From contig NZ_BMGG01000005.1 in assembly GCF_014640075.1 (NCBI RefSeq), positions 473,186 through 537,185 of the forward strand: a DNA stretch of 64,000 nt. Direction: 5' to 3'. The notes under the pieces are model-generated. The model was given only the letters and a program-made list of their open reading frames with translations, was not told the origin of the DNA and did no database searches. Each line of letters opens with the position of its first letter. Positions within the stretch are counted from its first letter, which is position 1. Positions 25,853 to 34,825 of this stretch are shown piece after piece. The DNA comes from Chelatococcus reniformis. GTDB taxonomy: Bacteria; Pseudomonadota; Alphaproteobacteria; Rhizobiales; Beijerinckiaceae. Position numbers and translations under genes: made by a program.

Positions 25853-26782
25853 TCAATCTGGCTTGAGCAGAAAATGGCCGTAGGCGCTGGCGATCGGCTT
25901 TTGTCGATCGTCCTGCCAAGCCTCCACGGCGATGGCGGCGACACGCCGGCCTTCCTTGGTGATCGTGGTGCGGGCGAACGTGTCGACCGGCCGGCCCGAG
26001 CGCAGGTAGTTGATGGTCAGGCCGATCGGCTTGGGCGAACGGCCGCCGCCCATCTCGGCTGCCACCTGCACCATGGCGGAGGTCTCGAGGAAGGCGCCGA
26101 TGGCGCCGCCGTGCAGGGCAGGCAGCACCGGGTTGCCGATGAGGTGGGGCCCGAAGCGCAGGATGGAGGTGACGGTCGGCCCCTCCTTTTCCACCTCGAC
26201 GCCGAGGAACTGCGCATAGGGCATGAGACCGAGGGAGCCGTCCGAGGGTCTCGGGTCGCGGGGCGGCGTCGCGCGCGGCGAGGCCTCCGGCAACTTGGCC
26301 GGCGCGTCCCGTCCCATGAGCGTGCGGTTGGCCGACAGCATGAAGGTGGCCACCGAATTGGCGATGAGATCGTCTTCGCCGTTCTGGTAGGCGGTGGCCC
26401 GGACGAAGGCGATGTTCTTCGTCATCTTGTAGCAGTGGGCGTGCGCGTGAACCGCGACCCCGCTCACCGCCGGCTTCATGTAGTCGATGCGCAGATCCAG
26501 CGTTGCGATCGCGGCCTTGATCGGCTGGGTCACCTGGACGGCTGCACCGGCGGTATGGTCGAGCAGAGCCGTGATGACGCCGCCGTGCATGACGCCCGTG
26601 CGGTTGTCGCCGACGAACATGGATTGATAGGGCAGGGTGAGCCAGGCGTGGCCCCGCGCGGCTTTCTCGAGCGTCATGCCGATCGCCTTGGCGTGGGGCG
26701 TGCCTCCGGCGATGTGGCGTTGCATCAGCGCGATGTGTTCCGGCTTCAGGGGCTCCGGGGTGGCAGTCTCGGACGTGGTCAT
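25853..26782 (-). CDS. Tandem hotdog-fold thioesterase (two PaaI-like domains)
   Basis: A 309-residue fusion of two PaaI-type hotdog domains. The first, about residues 15-150, has DNRTGVMHGGVITALLDHTA with the catalytic G.mHGG...D. The second, about 180-309, has NPVLPALHGGAIGAFLETSA, where the acidic residue is Glu. Both end in the family's strand (LRIDYMKPAV and LTINYLRSGRPVDTF). The fusion would form in one chain the dimer that separate PaaI proteins make. The substrate is an acyl-CoA of unknown type. The start MTTSETATPEP was chosen because upstream codons are Arg/Pro noise. It is divergent from the AraC regulator. Confidence 0.88.
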   Translation of the reverse strand: MTTSETATPEPLKPEHIALMQRHIAGGTPHAKAIGMTLEKAARGHAWLTLPYQSMFVGDNRTGVMHGGVITALLDHTAGAAVQVTQPIKAAIATLDLRIDYMKPAVSGVAVHAHAHCYKMTKNIAFVRATAYQNGEDDLIANSVATFMLSANRTLMGRDAPAKLPEASPRATPPRDPRPSDGSLGLMPYAQFLGVEVEKEGPTVTSILRFGPHLIGNPVLPALHGGAIGAFLETSAMVQVAAEMGGGRSPKPIGLTINYLRSGRPVDTFARTTITKEGRRVAAIAVEAWQDDRQKPIASAYGHFLLKPD

Positions 26783-27097
26783 CGCGTGCTCGGTCTCCAG
26801 AGGTTGCGGCCTCGGCGTGGTCGTGCGGCCCGGGTGCCGGCGACCGGGCGAACGGACCATGCCGGGATGGCTCGGCGGCTCCAGCGTGCCTCACGTACTG
26901 GCTCATTTCCGCGGGAGCGGCAACCGGTTCGCGGGCCGCTGAACGGCTGGTCGACGGACGCCCCGCTGGCGAGGATCGGCATCCGCGCGCCCGCCGAGTA
27001 CAGCGTCGGGCTCGGTGAATATAGCTATTGAATTTGAATCGTTCTAATGAGCGTGTGCGAGGCTTTCATTCGACCTCGCTGAGCATTACCAAGTTTC
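26783..27097. other. Divergent intergenic region before the iron locus
   Basis: A 315-base gap. The right part (27010-27060) is distinctly AT-rich and contains the Irr-box-like site annotated separately, plus promoter-like TTGAAT and TATAGCTATT hexamers. Nothing else is recognised. Confidence 0.5.
27032..27048 (+). promoter_or_regulatory. Candidate Irr box (iron control element)
   Basis: ATTTGAATCGTTCTAAT matches the rhizobial Irr iron-control-element consensus TTTAGAA-N3-TTCTAAA at 11 of 14 informative positions, with the right half nearly perfect. It lies 50 bases before the AraC regulator of the siderophore locus. A lone TTCTAAA half-site recurs at 28006-28012 before the receptor gene. 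Iron regulation is inferred. Confidence 0.45.
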
Positions 27098-27976
27098 ATG
27101 ATCGCCGCTCAGCCGGAAGACTTGCCTCCCCACCGCTCGCGCGAAGTGTCGATTCATCTCGGCGGCCGGCTCATCGTTTCGGCGGGTGAAATCACGTGTC
27201 GACCACAGCGTCATATCGAGACGGCCTTGGGCGAAGGCCTCAAGATCGTGGTCAAGCTGTCCGGTGGCACCACGCTGCGGATCGACGACGATCCGCCGAT
27301 TTCGGTGCAGGCTCCGGCGGTGGTCATGATCCTGAGCAGCGGCGAGCACCGCCGCTACCAGGAGTTCGAGGACGGCGTGTCCGATCGCTACGCCATCGTG
27401 CATGTCGATCCGGAGGTGGTGCGCGCCGAGATCGGCGTCGATCTGTCGGATTGGGTCGGGGACCGGGGCGAGGGCGCCGCCTTGGTGTTCACGGCGCCGC
27501 TCGATGCCGCGACCAGGTCGGCTGCGACTCAGATTGCCTCATCGGTCGCGCGACGGCCGACCCATCGACTCTATCGCCTGGGCAAGGCGTTGGAACTCGT
27601 CGCGCTTGCCCTCGAGCAGTTCGCGCCCGAGATGCAGCAGCGCCGCCTGGCGACACGCCTGCGCACCTCGGAGCTGGAGCGGGTCCAGGCGGCCCGCGAC
27701 TTCCTGTTCGGAGCCCTGCGGGATCCACCCGGCGTCGAGGATCTGGCGCGGCGGGTGGGGCTCACCGTGCGCAAGCTGAACAGCGGCTTTCGCCGGACCT
27801 ACGGCGGTACGGTCCAAGTGGTGCTTCAGCAGCAGCGCCTGGAGATGGCTTACAAGATGCTCGCCAGCGGCGAGCTGTCGGTCGCCGAGGTGGCGTACGA
27901 GGTCGGCTACACGCCGGCGCATCTGTCGACGGCGTTCCGCAAGCGTTTCGGCGTGCGGCCGAGCGGACTGCGCTAA
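27098..27976 (+). CDS. AraC family regulator of siderophore uptake (PchR-like)
   Basis: A 292-residue transcription factor with an N-terminal sensing domain and a C-terminal double helix-turn-helix (VEDLARRVGLTVRKLNSGFR, then SVAEVAYEVGYTPAHLSTAF, ending RFGVRPSGLR). The architecture, length and position directly upstream of a TonB siderophore receptor match the PchR/YbtA type, which binds the ferric siderophore in the cytosol and activates the receptor operon. The N-terminal domain contains GEGLKIVVKLSGGTTLRIDD, typical of this group. An Irr-like box lies upstream. The receptor starts 180 bases downstream on the same strand. Confidence 0.92.
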   Translation: MIAAQPEDLPPHRSREVSIHLGGRLIVSAGEITCRPQRHIETALGEGLKIVVKLSGGTTLRIDDDPPISVQAPAVVMILSSGEHRRYQEFEDGVSDRYAIVHVDPEVVRAEIGVDLSDWVGDRGEGAALVFTAPLDAATRSAATQIASSVARRPTHRLYRLGKALELVALALEQFAPEMQQRRLATRLRTSELERVQAARDFLFGALRDPPGVEDLARRVGLTVRKLNSGFRRTYGGTVQVVLQQQRLEMAYKMLASGELSVAEVAYEVGYTPAHLSTAFRKRFGVRPSGLR

Positions 27977-28156
27977 TGGCGGGCCGGCGCGCTTTCTTCC
28001 ATAGGTTCTAAAGTTGATCGCAAGAATGAGTGCGTAGAGCGAAAGTCACTTGGATTGATCCGTCCTCGCGCCCCCGCTACGACCAAACCAGCGGATGTTT
28101 GAACGTATTTCGCGCGCAGAGTGGCGCGTGCGAACTTGCGAATAGTTGGATGGTCG

Positions 28157-30385
28157 ATGGACGCGACTAGGGTACTGGCGAAACTGCGCTATGATGCGGC
28201 GCTTCCGATTGGAATGGCTCTAGCTCTCTTGTCCGGAGGCGCGCAGGCGCAGGGCGTGAGCCTACCGACCATCGAGGTGCAAGGCGCCGGTGATGGCACG
28301 GGCGGAGCCGGCGGGCCTGCAGCCGAGACGGCGCGGGGCCCAGTCAACGGCCTCGTCGCCAGCCGCAGCGCCACGGGCACCAAGACCGACAGCGCCCTGA
28401 TCGAGACGCCGCAGTCGATCAGCGTCGTGCCCAGCCAGCAGATCGAGGACCAGGCGGCACAGAGCGTCAGCCAGGCCCTGCGCTACACCCCGGGCGTCGT
28501 CTCGGAGAGCCGGCCGGGCCGCTACGACAGCGTCTTCGTGCGCGGCTTCGGCGGCGGCGGCACCGCCGCCAACTACGTCAACTACCTGGACGGGCTGAAG
28601 CTGCAGCGGGCCATCAACTATGGCGTCCCGTCAGTCGAGCCCTACGGCCTCTCCCGCATCGAGGTGCTGCGCGGCCCCGCCTCGGTTCTCTATGGGCAGG
28701 GCAATCCGGCCGGCATTATCAACCTGATCAGCAAGAAGCCGACGCCGGAACCCTTCGGCGAGGTGCTGCTGCGCGTCGGCAGCTACGGCGAGAAGCAGGC
28801 GGCCTTCGACATCGGCGGTCCCGTCAACGCCGACAGGACGCTGATGTACCGCGTGACGGGCCTGACACGAGGCGGCGACACGCAGGTGCAGTACACCCGC
28901 GACGAGCGCGTCTACATCGCGCCGGCCTTCACCTGGAAGCCGGACGACGCCACGACCCTCACCGTGCTGGCCAAGTACCAGAATGACCCGGAGACGGGGT
29001 TCTACGGCTTCATGCCCGCCGTCGGCACGGTACTTCCCAACAAGAACGGCAGGATACCGACCAAGTTCTTCCCCGGCGATCCCATCTTCGAGGGCTTCAG
29101 CCGCAAGGAAGCGATGATCGGCTACGAGTTCGAACACCATTTCAACGAGGTGTTCACGGTGCGCCAGAACGTCCGCTTCATGGACCTGGACAGCTACTTC
29201 AAGACCATCGCCGGGGCGGCCCTGACCATGCCGGGCCAGTCGATCATCACGAGGCGCGCCACTTATTCGCGCGAGCATTTGGCCGCCTTCAACGCCGACA
29301 CCCAGGTCGAAGCGCGCTTCAACACCGGCGCGCTGCGCCACAAGATGCTGCTGGGTCTTGACTATCAGTACGGCGATTCCAGCGCCTGGACCGGCTTCGG
29401 CGGCACGGTCAGTCCGATCAACTGGCTCGCGCCCGTCTACTACCAGCCGTTCACCCCGGCCTCGGCGGGCTACATCGATCAGATCGCCAGTCAGGCCGGC
29501 GTCTACCTGCAGGATCAGGTAAAGTGGGACCGGTTCGTGCTGCTGGCGGGTGTGCGCACCGACTGGGCCAAGGCGGACATCGTGACCCGCGCGACGGGCG
29601 CCTCGACGAAGCTCAACGATCGGGCGGTGACCGGCCGCGCGGCGCTGCTTTATCTCTTCGACAATGGGGTCGCGCCCTATGCCAGCTATTCGACATCGTT
29701 CGATCCGGTCACGACGCTCGGCTTCGGCGGCACGCCGTTCGAGCCGACCACCGGCGAGCAATACGAAGCCGGCGTGAAGTACCAGCCTCCGGGCATGAAT
29801 GCGTTCATTCAGATGTCGGCCTACCAGCTGACCCAGCAGAACGTGCTCACCGCGGACCCGACAAACATCGGGTTCTTCGTGCAGACCGGCGAGGTCCGCG
29901 CGCGCGGCATCGAGATCGAGGGTCGCGCCACGCTCATGGAGGGCCTGGACCTGATCGCAGGCTATTCCTACATCGACGCCCGCGTCACCAAGAGCAACGT
30001 GGCCGCCGAAGTCGGCCAGCCGCCGGTGGCCGCGCCGCGCCAGACCGCTTCGGTGTGGGCCCAGTACACCTTCCAGGGTGGCCCGCTGCTCGGCCTCTCC
30101 ATCGGTGGCGGCGTACGCTACGTGGGGGAGAGCAACGGCGATGCGACGGGCTTTTTCACCGTGCCGACCGTCGGCAGGATCCCTGCCAGGATCCCGGCCT
30201 ATGGCCTCGTCGATGCGGTCATCAGCTACGATTTCGCGGCGGTTAACCCCCGCCTCAAGGGTATGAAGCTGCAGGTGAACGCCCAGAACCTGCTCGACAA
30301 CCAATACGTCTCCTCCTGCTTCTCCCAAAGCTGCAACTATGGCTTGCGGCGGACCGTGCTCGCGACTTTGTCGTATCGGTGGTGA
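28157..30385 (+). CDS. TonB-dependent siderophore receptor (FhuA/FoxA-type)
   Basis: A 742-residue outer-membrane receptor importing a ferric siderophore. The signal peptide (LPIGMALALLSGGAQAQ) is followed by a TonB-box-like LPTIEVQG, a plug domain (ETPQSISVVPSQQIEDQAAQ, the classic family motif, and IEVLRGPASVLYGQGNPAGI) and a 22-strand barrel. The barrel ends LQVNAQNLLDNQYVSSCF, then LSYRW with a terminal aromatic. The two Cys in SSCFSQSCNY near the end are typical of hydroxamate receptors. The length is normal for the family. The ATG at 28157 is chosen, though a GTG 12 codons upstream is possible. The next gene overlaps its stop codon. Confidence 0.95.
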   Translation: MDATRVLAKLRYDAALPIGMALALLSGGAQAQGVSLPTIEVQGAGDGTGGAGGPAAETARGPVNGLVASRSATGTKTDSALIETPQSISVVPSQQIEDQAAQSVSQALRYTPGVVSESRPGRYDSVFVRGFGGGGTAANYVNYLDGLKLQRAINYGVPSVEPYGLSRIEVLRGPASVLYGQGNPAGIINLISKKPTPEPFGEVLLRVGSYGEKQAAFDIGGPVNADRTLMYRVTGLTRGGDTQVQYTRDERVYIAPAFTWKPDDATTLTVLAKYQNDPETGFYGFMPAVGTVLPNKNGRIPTKFFPGDPIFEGFSRKEAMIGYEFEHHFNEVFTVRQNVRFMDLDSYFKTIAGAALTMPGQSIITRRATYSREHLAAFNADTQVEARFNTGALRHKMLLGLDYQYGDSSAWTGFGGTVSPINWLAPVYYQPFTPASAGYIDQIASQAGVYLQDQVKWDRFVLLAGVRTDWAKADIVTRATGASTKLNDRAVTGRAALLYLFDNGVAPYASYSTSFDPVTTLGFGGTPFEPTTGEQYEAGVKYQPPGMNAFIQMSAYQLTQQNVLTADPTNIGFFVQTGEVRARGIEIEGRATLMEGLDLIAGYSYIDARVTKSNVAAEVGQPPVAAPRQTASVWAQYTFQGGPLLGLSIGGGVRYVGESNGDATGFFTVPTVGRIPARIPAYGLVDAVISYDFAAVNPRLKGMKLQVNAQNLLDNQYVSSCFSQSCNYGLRRTVLATLSYRW

Positions 30386-31311
30386 GCGGCAGGACGGTGT
30401 CGCGCGGGCTGGCCGTTGGCCTCACCGCCGCGATGTGGAGCGGCATGGCAATGGCAATGGAACAACCGGCGGTGATCCCGGCATCGGAGGTGCGCGACGT
30501 CGTGGCCCGCTCGGGCCTGGCTTACCGCATCTTCGTCGGCAAGCCTCAGCGCGAGGCGCCGCGGGGCGGCTATCCCGTGCTCTATGTGCTCGACGGCAAC
30601 GCCGTCTTCGGCACGGCGGTGGAGACCATGCGGCTGCAATCGTGGCGCTCCGAGGTCTCCGGCGTCGATCCGACGCTGATCGTGGCGATCGGCTACCCCG
30701 GCGACGCGGCCCTGTCGCTCGACCGGCGGGCGCTCGATTACACGCCGCGGCCGGCCGGGGTCGCCGCGGATGCACGGTCCGGCGGGGCCGACGCCTTCCT
30801 CGATTTCATCGAGACCGAGCTGAAGCCGCAGATCGAGCGGGACTTACCCGTCGACCGCTCGCGGCAGGCGCTGTTCGGCCACTCCTTTGGCGGGCTGTTC
30901 GTGCTGCACGCCCTGTTCAACCGGCCCGGCACGTTTCAGGCCTATGTCGCCGCAAGCCCGTCGATCTGGTGGCACGACCGCACAATCCTCGCCGCCGAGG
31001 CATCCTTCGTCGCGCGCGCTTCCGGGATCGCGCCGAAGCCGCGCCTGTTGATCACCGTCGGTGCCGACGAGCAGCCACAGGTTCCGGCAGCGGCCCTGCC
31101 GAGCCCTCACCTCACCCGAATCGCTTCGGCCCGGATGGTCGAGGAGGCGGAGGCGCTGGCCGGCCGCCTCGCGGCTTCGGGCGCCCTGCCGGTCGCCTTC
31201 GTGAGCTTCGCGGGAGAGAATCACGCGTCGGTGATCCCGGCGGCGCTGAGCCGGGCTCTGCGTTTCGCCGGCCGCCGTGCGGAGCCACCCTCTGCCCCCG
31301 ACGTCCCATAA
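30379..31311 (+). CDS. Siderophore-esterase-like alpha/beta hydrolase (IroE/BesA type)
   Basis: A roughly 310-residue serine hydrolase of the esterase D/Fes-IroE superfamily. A GTG start (30379 or 30382) overlaps the receptor stop. The N-terminus (VSRGLAVGLTAAMWSGMAMA) looks like a signal peptide, so it probably acts in the periplasm, as IroE does. The beta-strand PVLYVLDGNAVFGTAVETMR precedes a nucleophile elbow FGHSFGGLFVLHAL, and the catalytic His is in AGENHASVIP. Such enzymes trim or hydrolyse ester-type siderophores to release iron. The overlap shows tight co-expression with the receptor. Confidence 0.88.
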   Translation: MVSGRTVSRGLAVGLTAAMWSGMAMAMEQPAVIPASEVRDVVARSGLAYRIFVGKPQREAPRGGYPVLYVLDGNAVFGTAVETMRLQSWRSEVSGVDPTLIVAIGYPGDAALSLDRRALDYTPRPAGVAADARSGGADAFLDFIETELKPQIERDLPVDRSRQALFGHSFGGLFVLHALFNRPGTFQAYVAASPSIWWHDRTILAAEASFVARASGIAPKPRLLITVGADEQPQVPAAALPSPHLTRIASARMVEEAEALAGRLAASGALPVAFVSFAGENHASVIPAALSRALRFAGRRAEPPSAPDVP

Positions 31312-31324
31312 CCGCAATGCTGGT

Positions 31325-32233
31325 ATGCGCATGACAGATCCCTCCGATCAGCCGTGGACCCGTCGCTTTCGCGGCCATCGGGTGCTCCAGGTCGTCGGCG
31401 CCTGCAACGTCACGCCGCTCATGCGCCGCGTGACCCTGGGCGGCCCGGAGGTCGTCGGCATCCCCGATGGCTCGATCATCAAGCTGATCATCCCGCCGGC
31501 GGGCGTTCGGGACGACTGCTGGCCGCTGCGCGGTCCGCGCGGCGAAGCGATCTGGCCGCCCGAGGAGCGCCGTCCGGCGATCCGCACCTACACCGTCCAG
31601 CACCTCGATCGCGCCCGCGGCGAACTCGACGTGGATTTCGTGCGGCACGGCCGGCACGGGGTCGCCTCGTCGTGGGCCGAGCGGGCGCAGCCCGGCGATC
31701 CGATCGGCATCGGCGGTCCTTTCCCGCTCGGCATCGGCGCTGCGGACTGGTATCTCTTCGCCGGCGATCACACGGCGCTGCCGGCGATCACGCGAGCCCT
31801 CGAGGAGCTCCCGGCCGACGCGCGCGGGCACGCCTTCATCGAGGTGCCGGACCGGGCCGAGGAGCAGGGACTTGCGGCGCCCCCCGGCGTCGAGGTCACC
31901 TGGCTGCACCTCGACGGAACAGTGCCTGGCGCCAGCCGCGCCCTCATCGATGCGGCCCGTTCGGTGGCGTGGCCGAAGAGCGGTGCACCATTCGTCTGGG
32001 TCGGGGCGGAATCCCGCACGGCACGGGCGATCAAGGCCTATGTCCGCGACGAGCGTGGCCTCGACCGGCGCCGCTTTCTGATCATCGGCTATTGGAAGAG
32101 CGGCATGAGCGAGGGCGAATACGCCGACGCGCACGATCACGACAGGGGCGAGGACTATCACGCGGTGGCGGATGAGAGAAACGGCCACGACCACGCTCAC
32201 GAGGCCGCGGAGCACGGGCAGCCCGACCGGTGA
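31325..32233 (+). CDS. SIP-family ferric-siderophore reductase with His-rich tail
   Basis: A 302-residue cytosolic flavoprotein of the siderophore-interacting protein (ViuB/YqjH) family. It reduces Fe3+-siderophores with NAD(P)H/FAD. The FAD-binding motif is IRTYTVQHLD, followed by VDFVRHGRHGVASSWAERAQ, the strand LFAGDHTALPAI, and the C-terminal signature RRFLIIGYWKSGMSEGEY. After this, where family members normally stop, there is an extra tail of about 35 residues very rich in His, Asp and Glu (AHDHDRGEDYH, NGHDHAHEAAEHG). This may bind metal. The stop overlaps the next gene by 4 bases. The ATG at 31331 is an alternative start. Confidence 0.9.
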   Translation: MRMTDPSDQPWTRRFRGHRVLQVVGACNVTPLMRRVTLGGPEVVGIPDGSIIKLIIPPAGVRDDCWPLRGPRGEAIWPPEERRPAIRTYTVQHLDRARGELDVDFVRHGRHGVASSWAERAQPGDPIGIGGPFPLGIGAADWYLFAGDHTALPAITRALEELPADARGHAFIEVPDRAEEQGLAAPPGVEVTWLHLDGTVPGASRALIDAARSVAWPKSGAPFVWVGAESRTARAIKAYVRDERGLDRRRFLIIGYWKSGMSEGEYADAHDHDRGEDYHAVADERNGHDHAHEAAEHGQPDR

Positions 32234-33393
32234 GAGGCCCTGGCGGACTGCGCAAGGTGGTGGCTGGCGCCCGTGGGGGCGGCTGGACGGCAACGGTCGC
32301 CGCGGCCGCCCTGTGCCTGATGCTGCTGGCGCTGCCGGCGGCCGCCCAGGACACGATCACCCTGACCGACGTGGCCGGGCGGACCGTGACCATTCCGCGG
32401 GCCCCCAAGCGCATCCTGCTGGCACAGGGCCGTCACTTTCCGGCCTTGACCCTGATCCACCCCGAGGCCGCCAGCCTGATCGTCGGCTTCGGCGGAGATT
32501 TCAAGCGCGAAACGGCCACGTTCGCGCTTTACCTGAAGCGCTATCCGCGGCTCGGCGAGTTGCCGGTCATCGGCCAGGGCTCGCCCGCGACCTTCTCCAT
32601 CGAAGCCGCGCTGGCAACGATGCCGGATCTGGTGATCACCAGCGCTTATCTAGGCGGCGAGTCGCCCGCATCGACTGAACAGATCCGGCAATTCGAAGCC
32701 GCCGGGGTCCCGGTGGTCGTCGTCGACTTCTTTGTCCACCCCTTGCGCGACACGGTGCCGAGCTTGCGCATCCTGGGGCAGGTGCTCGGCCGCGAAGCCC
32801 AGGCGCAGGCGCTCATCTCCTTCTGGGAGCAACGGCGCCGGCGGATCGACGAGCGCGTCGGGCGCCTCGAGCGCCGGCCGACCGTGTTCATGCACGTTCA
32901 TGCCGGTGGTAGCGACTGTTGCTACTCGCCGGGCCGCGGCACCTTCGATGCCTTCATCACCGCCGCTGGCGGGCACAATATCGGCGCCGACGTTCTGCCG
33001 GGGACGACCGGCCAGCTCAACGCCGAATACATCCTGTCGCGTCAGCCGGACGCCTATATCGCAACCGGCGGCTCCCACCTGGCGGCGCGCGGCGGCTTCG
33101 TCCTCGGGCCCGGCGTGACCGCCGAGGCTGCCGCGGCTTCGTTTCGGGCGACCATCGCCCAGCCGCCGGTGGCCAGTCTCGGCGCAGTCGCGCGCGGCCG
33201 CGCTCTCGGCCTCTGGCACCACTTCAACGATACCCCCGTCAACATCGTCGCCGTCGAGGCGATCGCCAAATGGCTGCATCCGCAAGCTTTTGCCGACGTC
33301 GACCCGGCCGCCTCGCTGGCGGAGATCAACGCGCGATTCGCCCAGGTGCCGTTCGGCGGAACCTTTTGGGTGTCGCTCCCTGCGCCCCGCTGA
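32230..33393 (+). CDS. Periplasmic iron-siderophore/vitamin B12-type binding protein
   Basis: A 387-residue exported class III solute-binding protein of the FepB/FhuD/BtuF type. The signal segment is TVAAAALCLMLLALPAAAQ. The mature start ITLTDVAGRTVTIPRAPKRI is the classic TroA-like motif. Two lobes are joined by a long helix (VPSLRILGQVLGREAQAQAL). It begins at a GTG overlapping the reductase stop (GTGA). It should deliver a ferric siderophore or heme to an ABC importer, yet no permease or ATPase gene lies in the cluster, so the importer must be elsewhere or another route is used. Confidence 0.9.
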   Translation: MRGPGGLRKVVAGARGGGWTATVAAAALCLMLLALPAAAQDTITLTDVAGRTVTIPRAPKRILLAQGRHFPALTLIHPEAASLIVGFGGDFKRETATFALYLKRYPRLGELPVIGQGSPATFSIEAALATMPDLVITSAYLGGESPASTEQIRQFEAAGVPVVVVDFFVHPLRDTVPSLRILGQVLGREAQAQALISFWEQRRRRIDERVGRLERRPTVFMHVHAGGSDCCYSPGRGTFDAFITAAGGHNIGADVLPGTTGQLNAEYILSRQPDAYIATGGSHLAARGGFVLGPGVTAEAAAASFRATIAQPPVASLGAVARGRALGLWHHFNDTPVNIVAVEAIAKWLHPQAFADVDPAASLAEINARFAQVPFGGTFWVSLPAPR

Positions 33394-33607
33394 GACCCAA
33401 TGTTACGCGGCGATCGGTGGGCTGAAGCGCGCATGAAGCAGCTTCAACTTTGCCGACGCGGTCAGTTCGGCCGAGCTGTCGGATCTGATCCACGAACATC
33501 GTGAGCTGGACACGAGCGACAGTTCTCCTAACCTGTAGGCCGAGAGCGGCAACGACGCGCCAAGTGCGTCGAGGCAAAGCCGCTCCGTCGATAGGGAGGA
33601 AGCGGAC

Positions 33608-34825
33608 ATGGCGAACGCGTTGCGCCGGTGCATGATCATCTGCGCGTCGGCCTCGATGATCGGGCTGTTGACCGGACCGGCCCGCGCCGCCGGCGTCTAT
33701 GACGCCGGCGCCAGCGACACGGAGATCAAGCTCGGCCAGACGGTGCCCTACAGCGGCCCGGCCTCCTACGCGGGCGTCATGGGCCGGGTCCATACCGCGT
33801 ATTTCGAGCGCCTCAACAAGCAGGGCGGCCTCAACGGGCGCAAGATCAACCTGGTCTCGCTCGACGACGGCTATAGCCCGCCCAAGACGGTGGAGGCGAC
33901 CCGGCGGCTGGTGGAAAGCGAGCAGGTGCTGGCGACGTTCTCCTCGGTCGGCACGGCTCCGCAGGGGGCGGTGCAGAAGTACATGAACACGCGTGGAGTT
34001 CCGCAACTGCTCGTCGGCAGCGGCGCCACCCGGTTCAACAACCCGCAGGACTTCCCATGGACGACGCCGGGCTCGGCGCTCTACGCCACCGAGGCGCGGG
34101 TGCTCGCGCGCTACCTCATCAACACCAAGCCGGCGGCCAAAGTTGCCATCCTGCACCAGGTCGACGAGCTCGGGCGCGACTACGTGACCGCGTTCAAGGC
34201 CGAGCTCGGCGCCAAGCACAAGGGCATGATCGTCGCCGAGGCGACCTACGAGGTGGCAGATCCTACGGCGGATTCGCAGGTGGTGAAGCTCGCCGCCTCA
34301 GGCGCCGATGTCTTCCTCAATCTGACGGTGGGCAAGTTCGTGTCGCAGAGCGTGCGCAAGGCGCGCGAGGTCGGCTGGGAGGCGGACCAGTACCTGCTCA
34401 GCGGCTCCGCCACCATTTCCCTGTTGCGGCCAGCAGGCAAGGAGAGCGCCACCGGCGTCCTTGCGCTGCGCTCGGTCCGCAGCATCAGCAGCCCGAAATG
34501 GGCCGACGACCCTGATGTCAAGGACTACCTGAGCTTGCTGCGTGAGTACCTGCCCAACGTCGACCCGACCGACAACGTTGGGTTTGCCGGCTATTCGACC
34601 GCCAAGCTGATGGTGCAGATCCTCGACAAGTGCAAGGATGACCTCACTCGCGCCAACCTGCTCAAGCAGGCCACCGACCTGCGCGGCATGACGGCGCCGA
34701 TCAACCTGCCGGGCGTGACCTACACGACGACGCCGCAGGACTACTCGCCGCTCAAGTCCTTCGCCCTGTCGCGTTACGAGAACGACGACTGGATCATGGG
34801 GCAGGAGATCGCGCTCACTGACTGA
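33608..34825 (+). CDS. Branched-chain amino-acid-type ABC substrate-binding protein
   Basis: A 405-residue periplasmic binding protein of the LivK/type 6 group. It has a signal peptide (MIICASASMIGLLTGPARAA), then DTEIKLGQTVPYSGPASYAG, the ligand-lobe motif GGLNGRKINLVSLDDGYSP and KTVEATRRLVE. GGAGG lies just before the ATG. In this family ligands range from amino acids to aromatic acids and amides. No permease or ATPase is adjacent, so it is an orphan SBP, which is common in Hyphomicrobiales. It is separated by 214 bases from the siderophore operon and probably transcribed independently. Confidence 0.9.
   Translation: MANALRRCMIICASASMIGLLTGPARAAGVYDAGASDTEIKLGQTVPYSGPASYAGVMGRVHTAYFERLNKQGGLNGRKINLVSLDDGYSPPKTVEATRRLVESEQVLATFSSVGTAPQGAVQKYMNTRGVPQLLVGSGATRFNNPQDFPWTTPGSALYATEARVLARYLINTKPAAKVAILHQVDELGRDYVTAFKAELGAKHKGMIVAEATYEVADPTADSQVVKLAASGADVFLNLTVGKFVSQSVRKAREVGWEADQYLLSGSATISLLRPAGKESATGVLALRSVRSISSPKWADDPDVKDYLSLLREYLPNVDPTDNVGFAGYSTAKLMVQILDKCKDDLTRANLLKQATDLRGMTAPINLPGVTYTTTPQDYSPLKSFALSRYENDDWIMGQEIALTD

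Noticed and set aside
28631-30328. 565-codon minus-strand frame antisense to the siderophore receptor
   Set aside because: Shadow of the receptor, whose plug and barrel motifs are clear.
1172-31445. Recurring string GTGACCCTGGGCGG (near 1174, 1237, 4664 and 31430)
   Set aside because: It encodes VTLGG in cysE and in the SIP reductase and is found within coding frames; probably codon-bias coincidence rather than a repeat element.
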